Shown one piece after another: positions 48,720 to 62,560 of a stretch of 64,000 nt of DNA (positions are counted from its first letter, which is position 1; each line of letters opens with the position of its first letter). The translations under genes and the position numbers were made by a program. The notes under the pieces were generated by a model, which worked only from the letters and a program-made list of their open reading frames with translations, was not told the DNA's origin and did not search any database. The stretch is from Unio delphinus. Its lineage: Eukaryota > Mollusca > Bivalvia > Unionida > Unionidae. The stretch lies in assembly GCA_029339505.1 (NCBI GenBank), contig JAQISU010001239.1, positions 3,095,501 through 3,159,500 of the forward strand. Reading direction: 5' to 3'.

Positions 48720-48890
48720 ATTTCAATCACACTAAACTAGCAAGGGCAGTGTAGTTACTAGGGTTGGTGTTACCCAGTGTGGTGACTCATAGTATCACCC
48801 CATGGACCTCCTTCCATAACACACAATACAGAATCCTTTGTAATGTAATTTTGGTGTGACCCCTTAGGGATGGCACTGTCTTTGGGATAT
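48720..48890 (-). repeat. diverged dispersed repeat Z, copy 2
   Basis: Reverse-complement counterpart of 36250-36430, with shared CTAAGG-GT and CACTGGGT-AACCAACCCTA-type blocks at a similar spacing. Confidence 0.4.
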
Positions 48891-49029
48891 TACCAACTTG
48901 TTTAGACATACGAGAATATTAAAATCGGTTTATAAAATTACTAGACCAACAAGACAAGGTCAAGTAGAGAATTATATAATCATATGGCTGAAAGGATAAT
49001 TTCATCCGTGTGTTAAGTCTGTGTACAAT

Positions 49030-49510
49030 CAAGTTGTGTTATATGCTGTGACCAGTAATATTGGGCTGAATTTTATTTCTTCAAATTACTGGATTCAAGT
49101 GATTACTTTCTCTAGAAATACAAAAGTGCTCTGATAAAATTCTTGGATAGAAACATTCACTGGAATTTATAATGACATCAAACCTGGAATTATGTTATTG
49201 TGATTCATCAAAAGACTGTTGACACATCAACACTTTATAAACTATCACCGTCACATCATCGTTTTCAGTTTTTTGGGATTTATTCTGGACTTTTACTGAA
49301 TTTATTCAGACATTAAATTACTACAAATTGTGTCTGTTATTTTTGGATTATTTTAGGATTTAATTTGCAATACCGTAAGTTCTTTTTTCTCACTGTCATG
49401 GATCCTAGGGAAATAAATTATGTCTTAAATTTTACAAAGCTTGTTGTCTGTCACTTATTACTATTATTACTTATGTTAAAAACATATACTCTTAACAATA
49501 CCTATGAACC
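49030..49510 (+). repeat. dispersed repeat Y, copy 1
   Basis: Aligns with 59072-59484: AAGTTGT-TTAT, GTGACCAGT, TGGGCTGAATTTT, GTGCTCTGA, CTTGGATA, TCAAACCTGG, TGTGATTC, AGACTGTT-ACACATCA-CACTT, CACATCATCG-TTTCA, GGATTTAATT-GC, GAAATAA-TTAT and TTACA--TTGCAAA/TTTACAAA in the same order. No domain. It may be the 5' UTR or LTR of an element, since a decayed coding stretch follows downstream on the same strand. Confidence 0.8.
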
Positions 49511-49644
49511 AATTATTGGGGAGGGGCGAATTAACTCGACTCAAATTTAATACAAGACGCTGAATTGAAAGAATCGTCGACTAAACAATCTACATAAACA
49601 CTAAACAGCCAAAGGTTTTCTTTGAAAAGAGTTTTTGTTAGTCA

Positions 49645-50312
49645 CATGGATGATCAGTGGCAGGTAGTTATAGCTGATCTTCAAAAATGGATTCAAATAC
49701 AGTTTGACTGTAATATATATTTCCTCAAAATATTAATTGATTTAGAAAGAGAAAAACAAATAGGGAGATGATATACACAGCAATTATATTAAACTTTTTA
49801 AAGAAAGACAACCTGAACAAATACAGCGTAAGAGGGAAGAGTTTTACAAGTAGTAAACGTGATTCAAACTTGAAACAAACACTAAAGAAAACATAAAAAT
49901 TATTCGGTTACGTGACAGCTGATGCATTTAGAAGGTTTACATTTAAATCGATGAAACATTTATAATTTCGAGATACAAAATACTTTGTTGAAAATGCCTA
50001 TCTTCCTAGCTTTACCGAGAATATATTTAAAGGAGTGAAGTACTTTAAGGAGATCAGGTGGATTGAAAACTGGAAGACCCGAAGATTGGGCAATTATCCC
50101 TATATGACAAAGAATATGACACAGATAAAGTGTACACGAGTCTAGTGACCCAAAGATTGAGCCGTAAAAGTGTGAAACGGAAAGGATATGATGAATATTT
50201 TAACAGTTGCAGAAAATACTATGGCACCTTTCCTTTGGAGATGAAAATTTCAGAGATAGAAGCTTTAATCATGCGTTTTTGCTTGCGATATTTATATGTA
50301 ATGCGCTTCTAG
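49645..50312 (+). pseudogene. decayed coding stretch of unknown family
   Basis: Protein-like segments appear in successive frames: DDQWQVVIADLQKWIQIQFD with NIYFLKILIDLEREKQ; after a shift near 49763, GDDIHSNYIKLFKERQPEQ with QRKREEFYK-stop; then LFGYVTADAFRRFTFKSMK, FRDTKYFVENAYLPSFTEN and GVKYFKEIRWIENWK; then DPKIGQLSLYDKEYDTDKV and RKSVKRKGYDEYFNSCRK. At least two stops and three frame changes. I cannot name the family. Its position ~135 bp after repeat Y suggests the body of an autonomous transposon. Confidence 0.4.
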
Positions 50313-51099
50313 ATTGTGGTAGGTATAGAATGATAGACGATTAGAGAATGAAGTGCGTAAAACATACACGGCATCCCAATTTAAGCTGATCACGGGAACA
50401 GAAAACGAAAATAGAAAACACGCCCAAAAATATTGCCACTGATACATATGAGAAACGTGATTACGCGACTACAATGTCCGTGTAGGGTAATAAAAAAAAT
50501 TAGTAAAGAAATGTAAATAGACAATATCAAAAAGTTTGAAGTTAATTCAAGCTACATCTCATAAAAGCTCAGAAACAAAATTAATATAAAGGATTGCATG
50601 TTTGTCGTTCAAGTTTTGAACAAATGGACAGAAGGAACAAAATAAAAGAAAATCATGTAAATGTTGATCCCATACTGAGAAAATGTAAATATATTTCGAA
50701 TATCACATCTAGCTATGCATTTATTTCTGGATAAATATTTTGCAACATGCAATTTTCACATATCTATACAATCTTCCGTTACAAAGAATGAAGACAAAAC
50801 CAACGAAAATCTGCTAGCATAAGAAGCGTTTAACATATATAATAAGTAAAGTCCAATACATCTTTATTGGTGTGCAACTATATGGACTTTGAAGATGTTC
50901 CGACAAGAATAATTACATGGGGTCATACGAACATCATTATAGAACATTCATAATTCACACCAGATTGTCAGTTCAGATACAAATAAAACTGTATACTGAA
51001 AAAAAAAATAGAAATATAAAATCAGACTGAATAGTACAAAGAAATGTTACTGACATAATGTTGTTATAAAAAAAATCCAGAATCATCAATCAAAACAAA
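50313..51099. other. non-coding stretch, nothing recognised
   Basis: May include the 3' UTR of the old minus-strand LINE that ends near 51100. No tail motif identified. Confidence 0.4.
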
Positions 51100-51845
51100 A
51101 TTCTCTATCAAATATACAATTGATAGAAGTAAAGATGAATGAATGCAATTATTACATACCCTCATGCTGAGCGATACACTGTTAAGAAGTAGAATACGTC
51201 ATGAGGAGGCTTCATATCATTTGCCTACACTGGAAAAAATCAAACCCTTCTGTATACATACATGGTACGAACCTCAGAAAATAAAACCTTCAGTAAGCAA
51301 GTGAATTCAAAATCAAAGCTAACACTTTCGAATTCATTTTCGATGTACAAATCTGACACAATCTTTCCTCAGAGCAGATACGTTCATATCTTCTCGTATT
51401 ACCTGTAATTGGCAAGTTCCCCACTCTGATCATAGTGATTATATAAACAATACAGTTATTTGCCAACAATTCTAGATATTTTGACAAGAAAATTCTACTC
51501 CCAATAACCTGTTGAAACACAATCTTTAAATCGATTTAATCTCACCCAGCAGCTATAAATATCTCACATCTCTGGCTGAGCAATCTAAGAAGTATATTTT
51601 CATCATTTACACCCTGAAAACACCATACGTTGCCAAGTATAAATAAAAGCTTTTTAAAATATTTTTTTATTTATTTAAAAGTATATACAAGCTTTTTAAA
51701 ATATGTTAGCCATGCAATCTTAATTTTCCTCTCATCTTTACTGTAAATCAATGCATTGTTTAGGAAATATGTCTTCTGGCATTTTTAGAATTCTTAGCTA
51801 ATAATTAAAAATAAATTTATATATTATACATTACTTACTAATTCT
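51100..51845 (-). pseudogene. old non-LTR retrotransposon, C-terminal part (distal to the insertion)
   Basis: This is the continuation of the element at 55804-56900 beyond the nested LINE. Decayed minus-strand frames read MPEDIFPKQC (about 51755), WLTYFKKLVYTF (about 51690), ITMIRVGNLPITGNTRRYER (about 51400), ICSEERLCQIC (about 51360), then LLNSVSLSMRVCN near 51170. This order matches the C-terminal region of invertebrate non-LTR RT proteins (PKQCY, helix, then a CxxC zinc-binding-like motif). Many stops and shifts; the second half of the zinc motif is lost. Confidence 0.7.
51836..51845 (+). repeat. target-site duplication, left copy
   Basis: TACTAATTCT, identical to 55804-55813, flanking the plus-strand LINE. 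Confidence 0.85.
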
Positions 51846-52581
51846 CCTGTGGTATAAGGTTGACATTGCCGGGGAGGGAGTGGGAGACAAGCGCACCACT
51901 TCAGAAATGCTCCATACGAATTGCGTCTCTGATCGCCTCTGTCAACTAAAATCCAGCTCCTGGCCTTCGCGAGTGGCTTAGATTTGAAGTCCGGCGGACC
52001 ACGTTATCCAGTAACAGGAGTAGGGCTGAAGGTGGACCACTGGCGCCTTAAAACAAGTTTCTTCTGATAGATGAGACTCGTAAACCTTGGATGGTAGCTC
52101 ATCTAGGAGAAGGAAAACTCCGATTCCAAACCTATGCTGCCTTGTGGCTATACACACTCATCTGAAAGGCTAAGGGTGTCAACCCCAACAAAAATCCTGA
52201 GACGGAGTCCCTAAGGCGGTCTGACATTGACTTCAATGTCATTCCGGTAACTCCTGCGACGCCGTCGTTCCCTTGGGCCCACCAGCTGCGTGGAGAGGGG
52301 GATCTGCTGCATGGACAACAGCTGATTTTCTATACCGCCCTGCCCAGGCTTCGTAGCTTCAGTGGAGAGGACACTCCAGCGTCGTCGTATGGCGTCGGCA
52401 CAGCACGAGAAGTAGCAGTTTACCGGTTCTAAGCCAAAGCTCGATTGGCTTAGAGCTTGGCGCCAGGGGTTACTTCTGACGCTGGAAGAGATCACCAGGC
52501 CTCACTGGACAGCTACCGCCCGCCTTAAGCTGGGAAACCCCTAGTCAGTAAGGTGCTGCCCGCCATGGCCTGCCTGCTTCA

Positions 52582-53660
52582 TTGGGTGCGTGGAGCTTAG
52601 AGAACCATCTCGGCAAGTGGGCCACAAACTCCGCACCAGGAAAGACTCAAAGAAGAAATAAGAAAACTCCAGCTCTTCGTTTTGTAACCTGGAATTTTAG
52701 GACCATGTTTCCGATATTGACCAATGACCTACAGCAGATCGACGATGCACGGAAGACTGCCGTCATTGACAAAGAACTCTCCCGACTGAACATTGACGTT
52801 GCCTGTCTTCAGGAGACCCGACTGGCTAACAGCGGCACTATCAGGGAAGCCAATTACACGTTCTTTTGGCAGGGGCAGCCCTCGGCTGGACCTAGGCAGC
52901 CCTCAGATGGACCTAGGCAGCACGGTGTAGGCTTTGCCGTAAAGAATACGCAAGTCATCTTCATTGAACCTCCATCATCAGGTACTGAGAGAATCCTCGC
53001 CCTCCTTCTGTCAACATCCTTAGGCCCGGTCAATATCTTCAGCGTGTATGCTCCAACCCTCCGCTCCACCCACGAGGAGAAAGACAAGTTTTATGAGGCG
53101 CTGAATCAGGCAATATTCAGTATCCAAAACAACGAAGGCCTTTACTTACTATGAGACTTCAATGCTAGAGTGGGAGCTGACCCTGAGGCCTGGTCCGCCT
53201 GTCTCGGCTTTTACGGAAGGGGCAAGATCAACGAGAATGGTCAGCGACTGCTGGAGATGTGCTGCTCCCACAGCCTATGTGTGCCCAACACTTTATTCCA
53301 ATGCAAGGAGATCCATCAGGTGTCATGGAGACACCCACGTTCACTCCACTGGCACCAGCTAGACCTCGTCATCACCGGGCGTGCGAAACTGGCCAGCGTC
53401 CTCCTCATCGCAGCTACCACAGTGTCGACTGCGGAACGGATCATTCTCTTGTGGTCAGTAAGGTGCGAATATTACCTAAGAAGCTGCACCATGCCAAGAA
53501 GAAGGGTCACCCTCGCATCAACACCTGTTGTGCAAGCAACCCAGAGAAATCACAGCAATTCATCAGCAAAGTACAGGAAGCTCTCACCAAAGTGACACCT
53601 GATGCCACCATTGACTCCAAGTGGTCGCGTCACCGTGACTCTCAGCCATCATAGCTTATG
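52582..53660 (+). pseudogene. LINE endonuclease (EEP-type) domain, disrupted
   Basis: Starts in the region RRNKKTPALRFVTWNFRTM and shows the conserved TWNxRT strand, the LNIDVACLQETRL motif (catalytic Glu), HGVGFAVK, NIFSVYAPT, and DFNARVGADPEAW (the GDFN motif with Gly replaced by a TGA stop at 53152-53154). In-frame reading resumes at once after the stop with RGKINENGQRLLEMC, LCVPNTLFQ, SWRHPRSLHWHQLDLVI. After a frame change near 53390 comes the TDHSLVVSK motif (catalytic His), then a linker. Confidence 0.88.
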
Positions 53661-55725
53661 GGAAGAGGGAACGGAAAAATGCTGACTGGTATGAAACAAA
53701 ATCCGAGGAGATGGAGCCCATGACTGAGGCAAAGAGGAAAGCCCTAATGGCATACAAGGCCGCACCTAGCCCAAGAACATTGCAAGCTCTCAGGACTGCA
53801 ACGAACAACGCTCAGAAGACCGACCGCCACTGTGCCAACATCTACTGGCTTAACCTTTGCAACAATATACAGACAGCTGCCGACACCGGGAATGCAGGAG
53901 CAATGTATGAGGGCATCAAGAAGGCGACAGCTTCTCCCCCCCCTCAAAGACCTCTCCCATCAAGTCCAAGACAGGTGAAGACATCACAGACCAGGGGAAA
54001 CAACTGCAGCGATGGGTTGAGCACTATCTCAAGCTATTTGCAACCCAAAACAAAGTCACTGACACTTCCCTGGATGCTACTCCAGACCTACCTGTCATGG
54101 AGGAGCTAGACACGCAGCCCACCCTGGACGTGGTCGGAAAAGCCATAGACTGCCTTGCCTGTGGGAAAGCTCCTGGAAGCGACGGCATTGCACTTGAACT
54201 CCTCAAGAGTGGGAAACCATCACTTCTCCAGCCACTACACATACTCTTCCTCTGCTGGGATCAGAGATACATCCCACAGGACATGCGTGACGCTAACATC
54301 GTCACTTTGTACAAGAACATGGTAGACCGTAGCGACTGCAACAACTACCGGGACATCTCCCTCCTCAGAGTTGTCTGAAAGGCTTTCGCTCGTGCTGCCT
54401 TGGCGCGATTGCAGATCCTTGCCTTCCGCGTCTACCCAGAGTCCCAGTGTGGATTTCGAGCCGGCAGGTCATCTGTAGACATGATCTTCTCACTACGTCA
54501 GCTGCAGAAGAAGTGTCGTGAGCAACAGATGCCCCTCTACATTGCCTTCATGGACCTGACGAAGACATTTGACCTGGTCAGCCGGAGTGGACTCTTCAGA
54601 CTCCTGCAGAAGATTGGATTGCATCCACCACCCCCACCACCCGTCTACTTGCTGTCCTCATGTTATTTCACGAGAACATGCACAGCACAATGTGCTTCAA
54701 TGGCGCAACATCTGAGGCCTTCCCAGTAATCAGCGGAGTCAAACAAGGCTGCGTGCTTGCGACGACGCCCTTCGCTATACTCTTCTCCATGCTGCTCCAG
54801 TACGCCTTCAAGGACTGCAGCGATGGAGTATACATCCATACCAGGGCTGACGAAAAGCTGTTCAACATTCCACGTCTCCGTGCTAAGAATAAAGTCATAA
54901 AGGTACTCATCCGTGAATTGCTTTTCGCCGACGATGCATCCTTGAAATCCCACACGGAAGATGGATTTCAGCAGTTGGTATGCCACCTCTCCAACGCTTG
55001 CAAGGAATTTGGACTAACCATCAGCTTGAAGAAAACGAACGTCATGGCGCAAGATGCAGACTCCCCTCCCTCTGTCACCATCGATGGGTACAACTTGGAA
55101 GCTATCGAGAACTTCACATACCTAAGGTCCAACATCTCCAGCTCACTCTCAATTGATTATGAAGTGAACAGCAGGATTGCCAAGGCAACTGCAGTGATGG
55201 CCAGACTGCCTGAGGGTATGGAACAACCAAAACCTCACCGAGAAGACCAAACTGCGTGTATTCAAAGCATGCGTGCTCAGCTCACTCCTCTACAGCAGCG
55301 AAAAATGGACCATGTAAGCAAGACACGAGAGAAAACTCAACAGATTCCACCTGAGATGTCTGCAGCGCATTATGCACATCAAGTGGCAGGACAAAGTACC
55401 CAACACAGAGGTTCTAGAACGCGCCAACATCAACAGCATGTTCTCCATTCTCGGCGAAAGGCGCGTTTGCTGGCTCGGCCATGTCAAGAGAATGGACTCA
55501 GGGCGCATACCTAAAGACCTGTTATATGGGGAGCTAGCAGAAGGTGCACGACCGACTGGACGTTCATGCATGCGCTATATAGATGCTTGCAAGAGGGACA
55601 TGAAAACGGCCAACATCGATGTCAATAACTGGGTGAGCTGTGCTAACGACCGTCCCACCTGGCGCCAAACTATCAATCAGGGAGTTTGCAAAGCTGAGGA
55701 TGACAGGAATAGAAAGCACGCTTAA
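53661..55725 (+). pseudogene. LINE reverse transcriptase domain and C-terminus, disrupted
   Basis: RT motifs occur in order: CGKAPGSDGIALELLK, ANIVTLYKN with NNYRDISLL (TGA at 54376-54378), YPESQCGFRAGRSS, YIAFMDLTKTFDLV (motif A aspartate), then after a shift in a C-rich run near 54640 FPVISGVKQGCVLA (motif B), ELLFADDASL (FADD catalytic pair), KEFGLTISLKKTNVM, and ENFTYLRSNISS. After another shift near 55210 the C-terminus reads MHIKWQDKVPNTEVLERAN, RRVCWLGHVKRMDSGRIPKD and DLLYGELAEGARPTGR. The catalytic residues are intact but the frame is not. Two frame changes sit in homopolymeric C runs (53935, 54627-54645), so part of the damage could be sequencing error. Confidence 0.9.
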
Positions 55726-55803
55726 AAGAGAGCCAGAAAGAAAGAACAGCTGACTCTGGAGCTATGCCATCGTCTCACGTAGACGAACGGATGCCAAGGG
55801 ACA

Positions 55804-55813
55804 TACTAATTCT
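55804..55813 (+). repeat. target-site duplication, right copy
   Basis: TACTAATTCT, pairs with 51836-51845. Confidence 0.85.
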
Positions 55814-56900
55814 TCTTAATTTGTTATATAAGAATGCATTTGGAGTAGACTCCGATGTACCAAGGATATATTTACAGAATGACAAATGAGCTTTTTCAAT
55901 ATCATTGGCATCATTAAAACCCCAAACACCAGCTCCATAGTTAAGTATGGGAGCTATCTTCGCGTCAAACAGACGAGGCACTCCAGTTACGGGTAATATG
56001 CCATATATGGAAAGAATCTGTTTCGAAATATGCAGACTTCAGCGCCTGTATTTATAGAATTTTCTGGCACATATACCAAGATGCTATTGAACAAATTATG
56101 CATCCTAAATACTTTTAATATGATTTAATCTTTTACTTCTGCATGTCCATATTACCATTTTTAATAACTTCTGAGATATCCACCTCTGCCAAATACAGCC
56201 ACTCTTGTTTGTTCCATATTCACCTTTAATTTCTACATTAGGCAACATGTATGTAACCTACTGAGCTCTATTTTGAAACCGGTGAGCAGTGTCAGCAAAG
56301 ACTATTAAATTGTTTGTATTCAACAGTGAAAGTAGTTCTAATGCTTCTACATACACTCTCTTGTTTCTTTCAGCTAAAAATATGTTTCAAATCATTCAGA
56401 AAAGAAGAAGAAAAGAGTCAAGGATATAAAACACAACCTTGTCGCACGCCCTAAGGGCAATTAAACATATCGGTAATAAGACTGTTTGACTTAGCACATT
56501 TTTTACATCAATATAAATTGCGCTAATGATTCTTAACATTTTTCCACTAATATTTAAAAAATTAGTCTTTGGTAAATGTAAACGTCTCTCTATCCTATCA
56601 AAGTCGTTTTTCATAGTCAATAAATACTGCATAGATTTTAACCCCTACGTTTTCTTAAATGTTTGCAAATTAATGTTTATGATATGAATACATTATCTGC
56701 TCTAAATCCGGCTTGTTCATCCTCCAGTAATTCGTTTTCCTCGATGTAAAAACTTTGCTTAATTCAGATAGTAGACTGGTGCCTCTGCAGTTGGAGGGTT
56801 TATAAGCTTCTCCTTTCTACAAAATTGGTATGGTGATAGCCGTTGACCAATATTCTAGATAATATCTAACATCGAATAGTTTATTAAATAATAGTGTTCA
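55804..56900 (-). pseudogene. old non-LTR retrotransposon, RT part (proximal to the insertion)
   Basis: Reading the minus strand down from 56880: WSTAITIPIL, PSNCRGTSLLSELSKVF (about 56790), LEDEQAGFRAD (about 56710), DFDRIERRL (about 56590), ISGKMLRIISAIYIDVKN, MFNCP-stop-GVRQGCVL (about 56440), a damaged FADD box reading FADTAH (about 56300), EQTRVAVFGRGGYL (about 56190), and LFDAKIAPILNYGAGVWGF with SFCKYILGTSESTPNA (55970-55840). It is cut by the plus-strand LINE at 55804 and resumes at 51845. Heavily decayed, so clearly older than the insertion. Confidence 0.82.
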
Positions 56901-56920
56901 TATTAGTGCTATTAGGTTGT

Positions 56921-59071
<2,151 letters not shown>

Positions 59072-59484
59072 TAAGTTGTATTATAGTGTGACCAGTTTGG
59101 GCTGAATTTTGTGCTCTGACAAATCTCTTGGATAAAGACAATCGTTGAAATTTATATCGAATTCAAACCTGGGATAATATTTCTGTGATTCCACAAGAGA
59201 CTGTTTACACATCAGCACTTCGTAGGCTATTACAGACACATCATCGCTTTCAATTTTGGATCTCATCGAGACTTGACCTGAGTTGTATTGAGAACTTCTT
59301 AGTACTAGGACTCGTGTCTTTAATTCTACGATTGTTTTCGGATTTAATTCGCGATATCGCGAGTTCTTTTCTCTCGTTTTTCACTTTGTATTCTAAAGAA
59401 ATAATTTATTTGTTACATTTTGCAAACCTTGATGTCTTCGCTTTTTTCTGTTACTTTTTTTAAGAGCATAAACTCGTAACAATA
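59072..59484 (+). repeat. dispersed repeat Y, copy 2
   Basis: Second copy of the repeat at 49030-49510, same orientation and ~70 bp shorter through internal gaps. It is not followed by the decayed coding stretch, so it is a solo or truncated copy. Confidence 0.8.
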
Positions 59485-61144
59485 ACTTAAGTGTTTGCTT
59501 TTGGCAGTTTCATAGGACATGGAATCTGTTTCAAACCTAGGCTGACATTTAACAATTCTTCTTGGAGATAACACAGCTAGAGTTTGCTTTCTATTGAGTG
59601 TTTCATTGTGTTTGCTTATACCCATAACTCATCTTTCATTTGTCTATCTCGTTAGGTAGGGGGTGGATGGGGAGTGGGGTGCAAACATTATTGGTGTGTT
59701 TGTGCATTAGGAGAGATATCGCGTAATGTTTTTTTTTATCTTAATCTAATCAGTCAGGTGTTCCTAAATCATGTCAATTTCAAGGCATATAACATTTTTA
59801 CTTTAACAATGAAAGGTGCACAGCAATTTCATAGGACATGTTACCTGAAATAATGTCAACTCATATCCTTGTGCTCCAGGTTCGAATGTGACATCATAGT
59901 CCACTTTACTCAAGCCATTCAGATCCGTTTTTTCTGTCATACTCGAATGAATGAATCATCAAGATGAAGAAGATTTGCTTAATTGACACATCCCCACTTG
60001 GCAATCAAGCTGATCGAGTAACCAATCAGCTAGCGTAAATTAGACACACCTACAGGTATTGCTTTCGTCATGCATTTTTATCTGACAAGCTGCTCATGGC
60101 AGTAATGAATTGATTATGATGGTTATTTACAAATTTTGTGATGACAGTTGATATCTCGATCTATAAGGTGAAACATAGCAAATGGGAGCCTTGTAATTAT
60201 GATCGTCGATATCCAGATCGTTGAAATGGAGTAATTAGATATATTCCTTTCGCGAAATATAGACAAAACTTTATACAGATTTTTTGTTGTCCCGTGTACG
60301 ATCAACTGATTATGGAAAAAATTGATGACGATGACAATGCTGTTTGCATAAAAGTATGTAGAATCGCATGTCCCTTCGATAGCTTGAAGAAAATGAAAAT
60401 AAATTAAATTTGAAAAATATGAAAAAAATAAATGTTTCTTGAATATGGGTGTAAAAAAAAAACATAAATGTCGTGCTTTGATGTATATTACTTTTTTCTG
60501 GTATAGGAAGCACTGAATCCCATGCTGCATTATTTGAAAGTTTGAAAATGTACATTTTTATGTTGGCTTATTCTAAAGATTGATTTATCGTCATGATCTT
60601 TCAGACGCTTGAGTGACTCTTTCTCAATGGAGGGGTTGGATACAAAAATGTGATAAGAAAGAAATATAAAAACAATGGTTTCATATAATTATCGTGCGAT
60701 ATATTAAGCATGCATTTATATGTTTCCATCAACATATATCATTGATAAAAATTCCATTTGACGAACATATGTTCAACAGTATCCTTCTAAACAGTAATTA
60801 TTTATGATTTTATCATTATTTTAAAAAAAAATATCCAAGGCAGCATAACTATAAGCCAGATTCATTTAATGAGGATAAGATTATACAAGAAACATATTTG
60901 CATCTTTTGGAGCAAATTTCATTTTACTTGAATTAGTTTGCGATCAGCTTAAAACTAAATTTTTTTCCTGAAATAAAACACTTAGGTTTTTACTAACTAT
61001 ACGAACTTCAAATGCAAATATAAATTTTGTCTGCTGTAGAATAATTTATGAACTTTGTAATTTTAATTTTTTTTAAGAATATCACAAATCATTTATAATA
61101 AACATATCACTTAAATTGAAACTTATTTCTTTACCAAATACTGC
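59485..61144. other. non-coding stretch with one weak exon candidate (60123-60382, minus)
   Basis: On the minus strand a pyrimidine-rich TTTTCATTTTCTTCAAG precedes an 86-codon open frame to a stop at 60123 (AIEGTCDSTYFYANSIVIV... to CHHKICK). It could be a terminal exon; no family is recognised. Confidence 0.3.
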
Positions 61145-61469
61145 ATGTTTGTCCGTGGTAATCAGGTGGTTAATTAAGGGCCCTGAGTGGCCGAGTGGTC
61201 TAACGCGCTCTCCGTTACTGATCACTGTCATCTCACCTCTGTCTGCGTGGGTTCTAATCTCAGATTGCTGATCGATCGAATGTGAGAAAGCTTGCCATTA
61301 GCTTCTCGTGGATTGGTGGTTATTTTTGGGGAATTTCCCGGGTTCTTCCTCCACCATTAACACTGGCCGCCATGTATAGTCTATCTTGTGCTGAAAAATG
61401 GCGTTTTACCCAACAACAACAGGTGGTCCAGTCACCAGATTTGGAAGATGGAGCGATCTATCATCTCAC
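61145..61469 (+). other. exon-like frame split by a SINE
   Basis: Without the SINE (61171-61419) and one TSD copy, 61145-61170 plus 61428-61469 give one open frame: MFVRGNQVVQSPDL then EDGAIYHL, ending at GTAAGT (61470-61475), a perfect splice donor. The SINE itself can be read in the same downstream frame from 61282, giving a 63-codon frame that ends at the same donor. Could be a first exon broken by the SINE, an exonised SINE, or chance. Confidence 0.22.
61171..61419 (+). mobile_element. tRNA-derived SINE (family B), full length with TSD
   Basis: The head CCCTGAGTGGCCGAGTGGTC then TAACGCG is tRNA-Leu/Ser-like (A box TGGCCGAGTGG), with a B-box-like GGGTTCTAATC at ~61248. Body: AAAGCTTGCCATTAGC, GGGTTCTTCCTCC, ACTGGCCGCCATGTATAG, GCTGAAAAATGGCG, and a (CAA)n tail. 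A perfect 8-bp duplication, CAGGTGGT, flanks it at 61163-61170 and 61420-61427. Unrelated in body to family A, although both share a GCTGAAAAAT / GACTGAAAAAT string near the 3' end. Confidence 0.93.
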
Positions 61470-61475
61470 GTAAGT

Positions 61476-61918
61476 TCAATTATTAAAGATGTTAATTTTT
61501 TTTTATTTTCTGCACTGGTCAACGTTAATTATTCTAAGCTATGCGGCTCATTTAAAGACGTGGGTTTTTATATCACACATGACTCTTACAAACACACAAG
61601 CCCTGTTGAGATTCTATTTAACAAGAGACGTAATATCAATACATATTTAGTTTTGTCTACTTCAAACATTTTCTCAAACATTTTAAAAAATTTGAAAATA
61701 CTAGAAGTAGCCTGTAAGTGGATGCAAAGAATTGACAATCTATATACCAGCAAACAATGTAAGGAACTCTTACTAGCAAGTTCGACTTCTTTACCATTAG
61801 TTACATTGTAATGGTGTCGTTCTATAGTTTTGTATTTTGCATAGGTTTCTTCACTTGTTATACTGGATCTTGCATATCTTAAGTAGTGTTAGAATAACTT
61901 TCATTTCCCTTTAATCTG
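61476..61918. other. non-coding stretch, one long chance frame
   Basis: The 137-codon frame 61398-61811 starts inside the SINE and shows no domain. It is treated as chance. Confidence 0.35.

Positions 61919-62560
<642 letters not shown>

Larger units (their letters stand above)
51846..55803 (+). mobile_element. near full-length, inactive EN-RT LINE inserted in an older LINE
   Basis: About 3.96 kb bounded by a 10-bp direct repeat. GC content is visibly higher than in the flanks. Order: a 5' region without clear coding (51846-52580), an apurinic-type endonuclease region, a linker, reverse transcriptase, then a C-terminal region and a short 3' UTR ending near GACGAACGGATGCCA. One ORF appears to have encoded all of it. 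It resembles the endonuclease-reverse transcriptase proteins common in invertebrates and is possibly RTE-like, but the clade is not established here. At least two in-frame stops and four or more frame changes make it dead. Confidence 0.9.

Noticed and set aside
53170..53595. separate plus-strand gene overlapping the LINE (also 53162-53362)
   Set aside because: It is the same endonuclease frame resumed after the TGA stop, or a shadow frame of it.
54663..54986. minus-strand ORFs across the RT domain
   Set aside because: Shadow frames opposite the RT coding sequence.
61398..61811. 137-codon plus ORF
   Set aside because: Begins inside the SINE 3' end, runs through AT-rich intron-like DNA past a strong donor, and has no domain.
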